A DNA stretch of 64,000 nt. Source: Seiridium cupressi. Taxonomy: Eukaryota; Ascomycota; Sordariomycetes; Amphisphaeriales; Sporocadaceae. The translations under genes were made by a program, and so were the position numbers. The stretch's first letter is position 1. Each line of letters opens with the position of its first letter. This document shows positions 27,165-38,367 of the stretch, piece by piece. A model generated the notes under the pieces. That model was not told where the DNA came from and ran no database searches. It was given only the letters and a program-made list of their open reading frames with translations. The stretch covers positions 1 through 64,000 of the forward strand of contig JARVKI010000016.1 of NCBI GenBank assembly GCA_036674765.1, in the 5' to 3' direction.

Positions 27165-29556
27165 ATTGACTGTAGTATGGGTTCGCGACGAACGAAATCA
27201 ATCGAGCAAAGTTGGTTGTTGTTCGTACTGTAGCAGCGCGGGCGATTTCGACAAAAATTGCGTTCGTAGCGATGTCTTGTTGATGATCGTGGTTGGCTGA
27301 GAGGTGGAATGAAGAGTGGTAGGAAGAGAGATTGATTACTGCGAGTTTCGTCAATGAGATGATGGGTTGGATGCTTGTCGCCCGGGGGTGGTCGGGATCC
27401 GTGCTTTCAAGTTGGCCTGGTGAAACGGTTTGGACGGGGAGGAAAAAGGCCCAGGCTGATCAGCGGAAGACCCTCCAAGTTTTAGCTGATGAATCGCAGC
27501 TGGCGGCAATTGGATCGCCCTGAACCGTCAGTAATGCGCCCGCCTCTTTATTGGCGAGTCGTGCGAATGTACGGATATAATTAGAGCCTTTCCGCAATCA
27601 AAGAACATAAAGAAAACGAATGATCACGCTCGAATGGCAAATTCCCCCTTTTCGTTTTTTTTTTTTTTCTTTCAAAGAAAAGCTGCCGTGCTTCCCTCCT
27701 TTTAAATTGTTGCCTTGACGGACCAAAGACCGCGCAATCCGTTTAGCAAGGCGCCGCCTCACCAGCCGCAGTATTCGCAATCCGTATTCAATTGGGCTGT
27801 GGCAGTGCATCGGATCAAGCTGCTTCAGGGAACTAGGCTCGCCATCCAGGTCTGCCCGTGCCAGGATGTGAGAGCTACGTCAGTCATCAGTAACAGCATG
27901 ATGCGCCCGTCATCTTCGCCAAACTGAGTGGCCATCCACCCAGTCGACGACTTGCATCCTGTCGCCCTCTTGTGAGGCTATCACGGGTGTTCTTGTCGAT
28001 TGCACGTGGCGACATGCCATCTTTCGCCAAGCGTGCGGTTGAGGCTTCTTGTTCGTCAAAACTGTTGCAGCCCTGTTTCATCTTTTTTCAAGAGGTGGGC
28101 GCAGGTGAATGGTTATTGTTACCACTGGGGTATTCAAAAGTCAATTAGCAATCGCTGAACAATGGTATGCTTGTGAGCACTGTTTATTTGGCTCCCCAAC
28201 CTCAAAACCTTAGGTTCATACGAGTTAGGTTAGGTTCGTGGAAGTCCAGTGTTGGCTTTCTTTCGTATGCGTTGTATGGCCCGGCTCAGCTGGGCGCAAA
28301 AGTCAATAAGCCCCGGAGCTTGTGGAAACAACCTTCACGTGATATGCTGCAGGCACAACACCATTACACCCGCCAAGTATCACCACAGACTCTAGCTTGG
28401 CCAGGTACCTTTCCCCATCTCCCAAGCTGTCGGATGCGTTATTTTCAACCGTGAGACCAAGGTATTGATCGATGGGGGAGGCCCATGTCCTTGCGCCATT
28501 CACTCGGAACCAGCTACCAAACAAATACATACATAGACTTGAGACCCAGAAAATTTTAGCTCGCGAGGTTATTTTGAGTTATGGGCGAGTATGTATGGGT
28601 CGGTTGCCCCGACCCACCTGCCTTTTTCTCAATCTATGTACATACCAAGCTCTGCTGCAAGTGTTTCCCCGCTTTCTCGTTTCCGAGCTTCCGTCACCAA
28701 CACGAGGTATTCGGACGTTGTCAGGTACCTCGTAGGTACGTCAGCGCTGCTGGAGCAGACGACTTCACCGTTGTTCCAGGTATTTAAGGTTCCGGGTGTT
28801 GGCCATGGGAATAAGGGCTTTCAAGAAATTGACGAGAACAGAATTGCTGGGCTCTGATCTGCAACGGGTATACCTATAGTCCGCCCAGCCTTCTGCGGGA
28901 AGACCCTGGACCCAAACCGATGCTGGTCTGCGTTCCCAGTTCGCCAACGCTTTATGTCGCTTCCCCGGATTTGCAGGCAGCTCCATTTCAAGCATGCTTG
29001 CCATTGCCCGTACCCATCCAATGGCCAGCTGCCCACCGGTCATGACTGCGTCACGCTTGCCCACGTTGGCGGCACATGCAGAGGGCCATATCGTAGTTAT
29101 GGTATGGTAGGTGCCGTGGTTGGGAGATTAGAGTATGTGGCTGCCATCTAGTCGAAGTAGACTGAGCCCTGTCTCTCCCACTTCGCTTCTTCTGAGCTTT
29201 CTCTCTCATGTCCCTCGCCTGTCCATTCCAGATTAATCCACCCTTTCTCGTATTACATTGGTCTGAGATGTGGGCTCACAAGTACGACCATTGAACTGCA
29301 TGGGGCGCAACCTCCCCTGGGCAGTCATACCTCGTCCGCAATAGGCGTACCGAAAAAGCAAGAGGCAATCCCAAGTAGGCTGACTGTTAACCGCTTTCGT
29401 GCCCGCCTCGGACTGGATAGAAACAAATCCCGCTGTCGCTGATTCAGCTTCTGCTCTTGTTATTCTGCCCCGATGTTGAATTGTCATTACTTTCCATCTC
29501 TCCATGTCTGACCGATGTCGTTCGACTCGTTTTGAGAGCCACTACCAACCACTACA
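27165..29556. other. long divergent promoter region, no gene seen
   Basis: About 2.4 kb between the divergently transcribed SNARE and GH76 genes. It has a T-rich run at 27653-27670 and several short unrecognisable open frames on both strands. Two nearby TTAGG units at 28207-28236 are too few to be a telomere-like array. It probably holds both promoters and long leaders. Confidence 0.45.
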
Positions 29557-31437
29557 ATGTGGATGTCATGGCAAACAGCCCTCTCAGTGTTCGCCTCGGC
29601 ACTGATGGCTATTCGCCCAGCTGTCTGCGCATACAATTTGGACGTCAACTCTACCGGTACGGGAACTTCTCTGCGCGTTTCAATTGTAGGAGACTGACTG
29701 TCGTTAACCAGACTCTATTAAAAGCGTCTCGAAGCAAATGGCGGCTGACCTCATGACTTTCTACACGGGCAACCAACCTGGACAGACGCCTGGTCTTCTT
29801 CCATTACCATACTACTGTATGCAACGTGCTTCAATCTTCTTGGACACCTCTAACTGAATCTAGGGTGGGAGGCTGGCGCTCTGTTTGGCTCCATGGTCGA
29901 CTACTGGTATTACACGGGCGATGCAACTTACAACCAGCTAACCGCAGATGCTCTTCTATACCAAGTTGGCCCATACAACGACTACATGCCGCCAAACCAG
30001 ACTTTGACGGAAGGGAATGATGACCAAGGATTCTGGGGAATGGCCGTCATGACGGCTGCAGAGTACAAATTTCCAGATCCGCCGCAGGGTAAACCACAAT
30101 GGCTGGCATTAGCACAAGCCGTCTTCAACACACAGGCTGCTAGATGGGACCCGGACCATTGTAACGGCGGTCTCAGGTGGCAGATCTTCCAGTGGAACAA
30201 CGGATACAACTACAAAAACTCCATTTCGCAAGGCTGTTTCTTCAATATTGCAGCAAGACTCGCGCTGTACACCGGAAACAGCACATACGCCGATTGGGCA
30301 ATGAGGACGTGGGACTGGATGGTCAATGTCCAGTTTATGGACCAAGACTACCGTGTCTATGATGGCTCGCATATCGAATCGAACTGTTCTCAAATCGTGC
30401 CTTACCAGTTTTCTTACAATGCCGGATCATTCCTCCTAGGTGCTGCCGCCATGTACGCTTTCGCTGACGAGAAAGGATTGTCCAGTGATCGGGACATGTG
30501 GCATGAGAGAGTGGACGGGCTGTTGAACGGCACGGATGTCTTCTTCTTTCGCGACGGGAACGATAGTGCTCCTGTCATGTTTGAGGTCGCTTGCGAGGGT
30601 GTTGGACTCTGTAACTTGGACCAACAGTCCTTCAAGGCTTATCTCAGCAGGTGGATGGCGGCGACTACAAAATGGGCTCCTTGGACCTACGAAAGAATCA
30701 AACCCCTTCTGGAGAACTCGGCACAAGCTGCAGCCCAACAGTGCACAGGCGGTGATAATGGTCGGATGTGTGGGCTGAAGTGGGCGAATAACTCGGGTTT
30801 ATGGGACGGAACAACAGGAGTTGGTCAGCAGATGGCTGCCATGGAGGTTGTCCTTGCCAACATGATCCACGAAGCCGACACTCCTGTTACGAACACAACC
30901 GGCGGGACAAGTGTTGGCGACCCGTCCGGCGGGGGTTCGGATATAGGGCGAACGGATCCTCAAGGTTCGATTGTATTTGCGACCTTGACGAAAGGTGATC
31001 GAGCAGGTGCTATCATTGTGACTGTTGTCATATGCTCCGGTGTAATGGCTGCAGTTCTTTTTATGATGACGGAGGAGACGAAGTCGGCGACTGAGAACTG
31101 GGCCAGCTTTAGATCTTCGTTTACTAAGAGCGCCGGAGCCGCTGTCCTGGTGAAGGGAGACCGGCGTCGAAGGATCAGCGAGAAAGGGAAGGGTGTCGGA
31201 AGGAGTGATTCTGGGAACAGTGCTAAAGGTTCCTTGATAATGCCAGCAGTGGCTCAGTTGCCTCCAGCACGGGATGCGGCACGGCAAAAGAGACAAACGG
31301 CAAGACACGCGCAACGGCCCAGTATCATTGCAGAAGTCCCGGAGTTCTCGACGTTTAAGGAATGTCCAGACTCGGCGCCGAGTAAGAGGCAGAGGCGATC
31401 GTTGCAAAAGAGGGACAAAAGGCTTTCCGGTACGTGA
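29557..31437 (+). CDS. DCW1: GH76 mannan endo-1,6-alpha-mannosidase (Dfg5/Dcw1 type)
   Basis: Cell-wall enzyme thought to cleave or transfer alpha-1,6-mannan and to link GPI glycoproteins into the wall. Exons 29557-29656, 29712-29816 and 29864-31437, phases consistent, give 592 residues. The first 25 residues form a signal peptide ending around AVCA-YNLD. The GH76 domain follows with PYYWWEAGALFGSM and the catalytic Asp-Asp pair in GNDDQGFWGMAV (about 121-122). Several N-glycosylation sites are visible. After a Gly/Thr-rich linker there is a membrane span (about 449-470) and then a basic Ser/Lys/Arg-rich tail of about 120 residues. This makes a type I single-span protein rather than the classical GPI-anchored form. 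The gene symbol is by family; DFG5 is equally possible. Confidence 0.92.
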
Positions 31438-32751
31438 CGTGGCTACTTGGGGTCTGGCCCTTGTATATTAGTATATCAACGGCATTCATTGGCGTTTGGG
31501 CGCAGGCTGCATAAAAACGAAATGTCTGGCTTCTTCAATACCATTTATCAGATCAGGGTCAGATCTCTATCATATGATTACCAGGTCGAAATTGGGTCGG
31601 GAAGCACGGGGTGCTGTTTGGGGCCGTCCCGAACCTTGATCGGAGATTTTGTAACATGATCATCATGCAGTAGGGTATCACCACAGATGCGAATGAAGCG
31701 ACAAGCTGCAAGGCAGAGCTTGATCCAGTTGACATCTGCGCACGACAGGTCCCCATATACCAGTCAGAATACATTATGGAAGATTTGCACTTTGTGTTAA
31801 CCACACTTTCTATGATCTACCACGTTTTGGGCCAAGGCACCACTGAGGCTCAACTGGTCGCCGATTGTCCCAAACATGCCAAGAATCCGTACCACTCCAT
31901 TAGACTGAGACATCCAATCTACTGCATCGTTTCCGTCCACCGTCAAAGGCCATATTGCGCGGACACCTCCGCTTCTACACCCGCGCACTGATATACAGAA
32001 GCTCGCCAAATCTAACTACCTACACTATGATCTTCATGAACAGAATGCCGTTAAAGCCGTGTGGGGTTGCAACGCCCCGCTTCCCATTCCGGCTCTCGCT
32101 ACCTCATTGTCCATCTGGTGTTACGCGAAATGCAGATTAGTCATTTGACACGACATTTTGGGTCTGGAGACGAACTGCCGGGTCGCTGAGAACAAGGTTC
32201 CGACACTAAGTATAGCCCGATGATTGATGTCATATATATTTTATGTAGGGATGGCAACCAGAAATAGACTGATCAACTGCAACCAAAAATGAACTAGGGA
32301 TACATTCTATCAAGCAAAGTCGCTAGCTAGCCTCTCAAGGCAGCTGGGAATTATCGTACCACCCCTCCCAAAAACAAACGGCCGCATCTAAACGCTAACG
32401 CAGGCGCTGAAAGAGGCACAAGAAAAGAATGATACAACCAAGAATTCTAGAGTGACAACAACCGGATAACCCTCCCTCTCAAAAGCAAGTGACGCAAGGA
32501 TATGTGTCGATCACCGAAACGCGTTTCTACCACAGACTGGTGTCCTAGTATCCCAAGTTTGTTTGCTGAGCTATGCTCCAGCGCCCAATGCCAATACGTG
32601 GGTTTGCGAAAGCTCTCATGGCAAAGCCATGCCGTAGACGCAATGCGACCTGGTTCTTTGCATGTTGGACAGCTCGTATATCGACGGGCGGCCCTTTCAA
32701 GCTCCGAGCACTGGCGTGCGTTCGGACGGTTTAACAATCGATCTCGGCCGG
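31438..32751. other. intergenic, no gene seen
   Basis: About 1.3 kb between the GH76 stop and the stop of the repeat-peptide gene. Only short open frames without recognisable content are present. Confidence 0.5.
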
Positions 32752-33063
32752 TTAATCGCATCCAGGGCAGGTTCCCTTGTCCCTTATAGACAAGACGGGA
32801 ACATCTGTTGTTTCCCGCTCGGCCAGGGAGCCTTTCGAAATGATATCGCGTCTATCGCATCCAGGGCAGGTACCCTTATCACGTATAGACAAGTCTGGGA
32901 CATTTGCCGTTTTCCGCTCGATTAAGGAGCCTCTCGAAGTGAGGGAGCCTTTCTTGTCACATCCAGGGCAAGTAGGGCTGTTGTTGGGATCTACAACAGG
33001 TGCGCCCATGGCAATTGTGGCCATAGAAGCGAGGGCGAAAAGAGCAGTGAAAGAGAGCTTCAT
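32752..33063 (-). CDS. secreted repeat-peptide precursor (three TCPGCD cores)
   Basis: Unspliced gene of 103 residues with no family I recognise. Residues 1-20 are a clear signal peptide ending IAMG-AP. The rest contains the hexapeptide TCPGCD three times, at residues 31-36, 65-70 and 98-103. The first is followed by Lys-Lys, the second by Arg-Arg, and the third ends the protein. Copies two and three share a longer unit: VPxLSIRDKG before the core and a GSLxER-type segment further upstream, with a period of 33-34 residues. This layout (signal peptide, repeated cores, dibasic Kex2-type sites) is that of alpha-type pheromones and Kex2-processed ribosomal peptides. The core, however, lacks the WC...GQ.CW pattern of Pezizomycotina alpha pheromones. 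Cys spacing is CxxC, so each core could form a tight disulfide or bind metal. The start is the first ATG. Function unknown. Confidence 0.8.
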   Translation of the reverse strand: MKLSFTALFALASMATIAMGAPVVDPNNSPTCPGCDKKGSLTSRGSLIERKTANVPDLSIRDKGTCPGCDRRDIISKGSLAERETTDVPVLSIRDKGTCPGCD

Positions 33064-36000
33064 TGTCGTTGATCGATGACGTGAGTAGTACTAGAAGGAA
33101 AACAAGATAAGTGGTAGGCTCCTGATGAAGTGGGCCTTTGTCAAGTGAAGAGTGGTGGTGTTGGCGTGTGTTTTAGTTAGCCTCCAACGGTTGAGGTAAG
33201 TAGGGAAGTCGGCTTTATACACACTTGAACATTTCCAGTCCACGCCGTCGCTACATATTCTCAAAATAGGAGTAGTGACGAACTAAAAGATCACGGACCC
33301 TTGCCCCCCTGCACGGTGGCCTAAGCAGGCATAGATAGAATGTTGGAATCCCCTGCGCCGCTCGTCAACACTCATCGGCTGCGGGCCGGGCGGTGCTTAG
33401 CTCAAGGATCCAGCCCAAGCCGTTGTCTTTGACGAATGGCCCCAATCAAGCAGGGTGACCCAGGCTTGGGAACCTAGCTTCCACCAGGTCCACCATAGGT
33501 TGGCGGCTCAGCACCTTGTTCAGTGACTTGGCTCTTTTCGAGGATAAATTTCGACCATGCTTACATTTGTGGGCTAGTCAGTCGTCTTGGTGAACATATC
33601 TCGCGCTTAGCATCCAATCAAGATGGTGGTGACTCCCAAGGTTGCTGAATCCTCCGAGAGATAGTGGCTGTTGTATCCCAAAATACAGCACAGCATGGTG
33701 GAAATGATGTGGCTCTTAGCGACCTCGTGTGCTCTGGATTCAGCTTGCGTTTCGAGGATTGGCACCCCAGCCGGGATTCAATTTTTTTCCCCATCGTATA
33801 CCTTCCTGAATTCAGTAAGGGCTCCCGCGACTGCATGATCCAGGACACCGTTAAATCCGGCCAAGATCAGCAATCTCGTGGGAGGAACTCTGTGCCTCCA
33901 TCTTGTGTGGGTGGTTCGGCGCGTCGATGGCGGGTCATCACGCTCCTTGTCAGCGCGGTCCGAGAAAACGTAATACCACGTGTGTGTGCCGGCAAGCCTT
34001 TGTCCTGCATGGTGCATATCTCGTCAAATACTGTGTCGACTGACATCAAGGCGCTAATATTCCCGTTCCAGGCTGGCGCTGCCTTATGTGAGAATGCCTT
34101 GCTGTGCCTCAGTGCAGATGCCAACCGCGGGCGCAGTGTTAGCCAATCAACACTAGCTCCCACTACCGACTGTGCGGTTCGTCATCTTGAGAATCCCTAA
34201 GTGTCCTGTCTCCCCTGGTCCACGTTTTGGGGTGCGCTTATGCACCTTAACCTGCGGCCGTTGGATGGCCAACGTTCCATTGAGGCTGCTGTGCTATTCT
34301 AATCACAAGCCCCTAATGGCGTGCGTTCTCGGCTGCAATCTCTCATCCTTACTCAGCAGGCGTATAGGCATTGGGGGCCAACGACTCAAGCTAGAATGTT
34401 CCTGCTTTCCCAATCTGCGACCTCAATCGTTGGATGCTGTCGCACGTGGCACTGGGTGTCTATACTTTCCCGGCAAGCTCCTTTGCCGGCACCGACGATA
34501 ACCGGAAGTATGATATTTATGGTGTTCGAAGCCCATTACAGCCCCTGTCGATGCCGAGCTCTGCTGACATTTGTTTTACCTCAGAATTTGATCGCAGCAC
34601 GTTGTTACAACTGCGATCCTGTGAAATCCGAATAGAGCCATTCCAGCGACTACTGCATGGCAAAGTAATACCTCGTTCTACCGAGTGGATATGAGTCTGC
34701 GAATGTAGGCTAGGCTTGTTCGGAAGCCGAGTGAGTCATCTTTAACTGGTGGCGCTGCGACAGGGCGGTGGACCTCTGACCGCAAGCCTTCGGCATCATG
34801 TACGATTGCTCGAGAAAACCCCATGTCATTCGGCTTACATCCTTCGCGTGGACAGACCATCATGGAAGCGCCACCCCGGATGCACGATGACCCAGGTTCC
34901 GGAGCAAGACCAGATGGAAAACTCAGAGAAGCCCGCATTTTTTCATGGGCGTTGAGGATGGAATCTGCGCCTCCCCCTGGCGTTAGCCTGAGCAACATAT
35001 TTGGCCCTGATGGGCGTGGCTATGGAAGAATATGGTCTGATCGCTATACGCTTAACATGAAGTCGTGCCAGCAACGGTCAAAGTTTGAGGTCAGGCTGGA
35101 AAGAAGGAACCATATCTAGGAAATATTACCTGTCAGAGAAGGGAAGGCCACCGGGACCAGCGGCTGTCACCCGGAGATACGCAAGGGTTATGATCCGACG
35201 AAAGATGGTGCTCCTTGAGCAACGCTGGCTCTCGACATGCCACTAGTTGCCACTTTTGGTCCTATAACCAGGTTATCTTGTAGAGTGAAGGATGGCAAAC
35301 CCTGCTCAGAGGATGTTATCGTGCAATCAAAGCCATAGCAAATGTAGCCTGCCCATCATGACTGCTTGGCTGCTGATAGACTGTGACCCGCGAGATTGAC
35401 AACCCGAAAACAACGGGGATGCTGCCAAGTTTGCATATCATCGTAGTCATAATTCCACGAATCAAATTGTGCATGCAAACATGCTTTTGTGGCAATGTAA
35501 GATGCTGTCAGATCATTTCTCATGGTCACCATCAGCAGTTAATATGGCTGTAGTAGGACATATATCAAGGGCGTCGAAACTCGAGCAGCGTGATTCATCT
35601 AAGCCCCGTTGCTACACCCGGGTCTAGCAAAGTGAATGTGTCCTCACACAGATCGCACCTGTGCGACTTCCACAGCTGACACAGACTGATGTGGAGCCAG
35701 TCAAAGGGGCGGCCGGGAAGCCAGCACATTTTCGGCTACCCATTCACATGTCCTGATAGGCGGTGCTGAGCTGTGGGTGAAATGCTTGTCGCAGCCGTTA
35801 AAAATCGATGCGGCTGTGTGCGGCAACGATGCAGCAGGCCGCACTGTCGTTCGTCAGTTGGGTATCTTCGAGTCAGGGATAAACAACTGCCACACGCAGT
35901 CCAGATCTGTGTTTCTCACACTTTCGAGTGCCTCGAATCGAAAAAATATTCCTGGCAGCTCAATACCTCGTACGTGGCCGTGTCACACTTGGTAGCGGTA

Positions 36001-36599
36001 ACGGGTGTATCGATCAGATGTCCCTGCTTTGGTTTGAGTGTTACCCGCGACACTGATAAAAAATGGTGGGACAGAGATATCAGGAAAGGCTCTCGAGTAA
36101 GTCAAAATTTGGCAAACACATCCTGCATCGGGCATGGAGAAGGCGGAATCGGGAATACTGGACCAAACCCAGTGAGACAGTTTGATTGAATTCGCGTTGA
36201 ACCACGGGCCGCGCGCATGTGCCGTTATTTACAATTGGAAGAAACGGAATAAACGCCTGCAGGATATGCTCCTTCCACCGCTACACTTGGCCTCCGGGAC
36301 TCGGATTCATTCGTTGTGGCTGCCATAAAACTAGTCTCCCTACAAAACTCCAGACTTCTTTCAGACTTCCTTTTGTATCTGCCCGTGCAATTCATGACCT
36401 CGAGTTAAGGGTTTTTTGGGGGCGGTATCTCCCCGGCCAAGAACACGTCCACCATAAACTCTTTTTCTAGATCCTCATATCGAAACATCACTCGGTCTTG
36501 GTAGCCCTTCGGTCTCCTGGAGCCATATCCATCCATCTAGTTATTGACAACAACCCGAGAAAGTCAACACGCAGCCTGTCCAACGGAAATATCAGCGCC
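33064..36599. other. 3.5-kb gene-poor region
   Basis: Contains the peptide-precursor promoter, then about 3 kb of balanced base composition with overlapping medium-sized open frames on both strands (for example 33664-34200 plus and 34678-34998 minus). None shows a recognisable domain, phase-consistent introns or a signal peptide. It may be plain intergenic DNA or an old decayed gene or element. I could not identify a source family. Confidence 0.4.
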
Positions 36600-37176
36600 A
36601 TGTCTTCCGCCACACACCTGCAGCAAAGCATAATTGCTCGACATCCCAATAACGACCAGGATCATCCCAGCGCTGGCTCGCCATACTTTGCAGGTTCGGC
36701 GGACCCGGGCAAGGGCGGTGGTGCTGATGGCCAGCATGCTTCATCGACAGCTGAGATTGGCATCATCATTGGTGTTGTTTGTCTTGTTCTCGTTGCAATT
36801 GCCGCTCTCTTCTTTATGAGAGCCCGAAAGAAGAAGAAGAATGAGAAGGACGCCGAAGCTACAGCCCAGGCCAACCAGAGCCCACTCTCTGCCGCCGAGG
36901 ATTCCACCCCCATGGGCGCAACCAAGAAAATAGACGACGACGACGACGACCGTGCCACTTGTTCTAGCGACGGCAATGCTGCTGTATACTCTAGCAGCCA
37001 CGTCGACCAAGGCATCCATATCAGTGAAGGAAGCAGCACCACCCCTCACGCACAGACAGGCATTGGTAAGTAATTATTTTTTCTTATTTTCCAAGGCTTA
37101 CACAATTGTACTAAATACAATGACTAACCCTACCTCCCCGGCAGCTGGGCAAGATGAGAATACAACCCATGTCTAA
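36600..37176 (+). CDS. small single-span membrane protein, unknown
   Basis: Exons 36600-37065 and 37145-37176, phase-consistent, give 165 residues. A polar N-terminal ectodomain (1-50, Gly/Ser/Asp-rich, no signal peptide) leads to one hydrophobic span (about 52-73). A strongly basic stop-transfer stretch RARKKKKNEK follows, then a Ser/Thr/Asp-rich cytoplasmic tail with a six-Asp run. The architecture resembles the C-terminal half of Mid2/WSC-type wall sensors, but the extracellular part is very short and has no Cys-rich or Ser/Thr mucin domain. No family is recognised. The start is the ATG in context GCCATGTC; in-frame upstream sequence has no ATG. Confidence 0.7.
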
Positions 37177-38367
37177 CCACATCCTCACACGGGTGGAGGT
37201 CATGTCTCCATCCAATGTGATATCCTCCATTAGCGAAGAAGAATGTCATGGATATTCCAGGAGACATTGAATGAACATCTGCGTGGAAACTTTGCTACAT
37301 TTCGATGCAAAAGTTTGAGAAAAAAAAGAACTGGGACAGTTGGGCAATATTGCTTTGCGACTTCCAGGAAAATCCATGGCAGGCCAAGGCCCATGTATTG
37401 GTTGGAATTTTATTGCGATAGGCCATTCAAATATGGCATCGGCGGCCACCTATTGTGGCCTTGTATCGTAAATGCAGAGAGATGATAGGAAGGCAAACCA
37501 AACATCAGCTGGAAAGCCAAACTATCACGCAGAGTTTCACACCAGTTGGTAATGTGCAAGTGACAGACCGTGAAGAAGCGTGACAATCAAGCACGTTAGA
37601 CCTGAGTCGATGTGACTATCACTTTGATCAAATGTTCCAACTTTTGCTGGCATAAGCAATCGATGCTTGCAACGGAAACAAATACCAATTTACAATACAA
37701 CAATCTAAAAGCTTTAGAGCAACCACAAAGGCTAAACTTTCTACACGATAAATCCTTGATCGGCGATACAGATATTCGATAGCATGCCACGGCTTCCTAG
37801 AATGAATGATTGAATACATTCTTAGGATAAATATCGAGCTACCTACCATACAACCATACAAATTGATTTTTTTTTTCACTTTTCTGTTTTATTCTTTAAG
37901 CTCACAATAAGGAGTTGGAACTCGATGCACCACTTGGTAGAGGTGCTTCGAGAGAAGGACAATAACAATACCATGATTGGAAGAAGAAGAAAAAGGATAC
38001 GCTCACGAGGCCCAAGTCTCATTCCTAGCGGGCTGTGTAGCATCGAATAGAGGACACATTCTAATGTGCTTGGTCAACAATCGTGTTTCAAGTATTATAT
38101 TTCAATACTCAAACCTCTACGAACGTGGGGTGGCCGTTGATTGCACCAATGATTTTTGGGCCTGAGCAGATGGTTGCTCTGCAAAAGCCTGAATCCACCT
38201 ACAACAGCCAGGCAACCAACGCGTAGAGCCTGAGAAACGTTTTGAATGAAATCCGCCCACACCCCAGCAACCATTTCTGGGATTAATCAGAAGTTCCGAC
38301 ACATAAAACACATTTTTTCACGTCTTCTCGACACCATACATAATCAACTTTATCCTCCGAAACCGCC
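37177..38367. other. AT-rich intergenic, no gene seen
   Basis: About 1.2 kb, AT-rich, with stops in all frames. It presumably holds the 3' UTR of the membrane-protein gene and the promoter of the CCCH zinc-finger gene. Confidence 0.5.

Noticed and set aside
28207..28236. TTAGG-like units that could suggest a telomere-type repeat
   Set aside because: Only two or three scattered units, not TTAGGG and not an array; genes lie on both sides.
32752..33063. Calling the TCPGCD precursor a mating-type alpha pheromone gene
   Set aside because: Layout fits, but the core lacks the Trp-Cys...Gly-Gln-x-Cys pattern of Pezizomycotina alpha pheromones, so only the neutral precursor call is supported.
33664..34200. 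178-codon plus-strand frame
   Set aside because: No ATG-context, domain, signal peptide or splice partner; overlaps equally long antisense frames, as expected by chance in balanced DNA.
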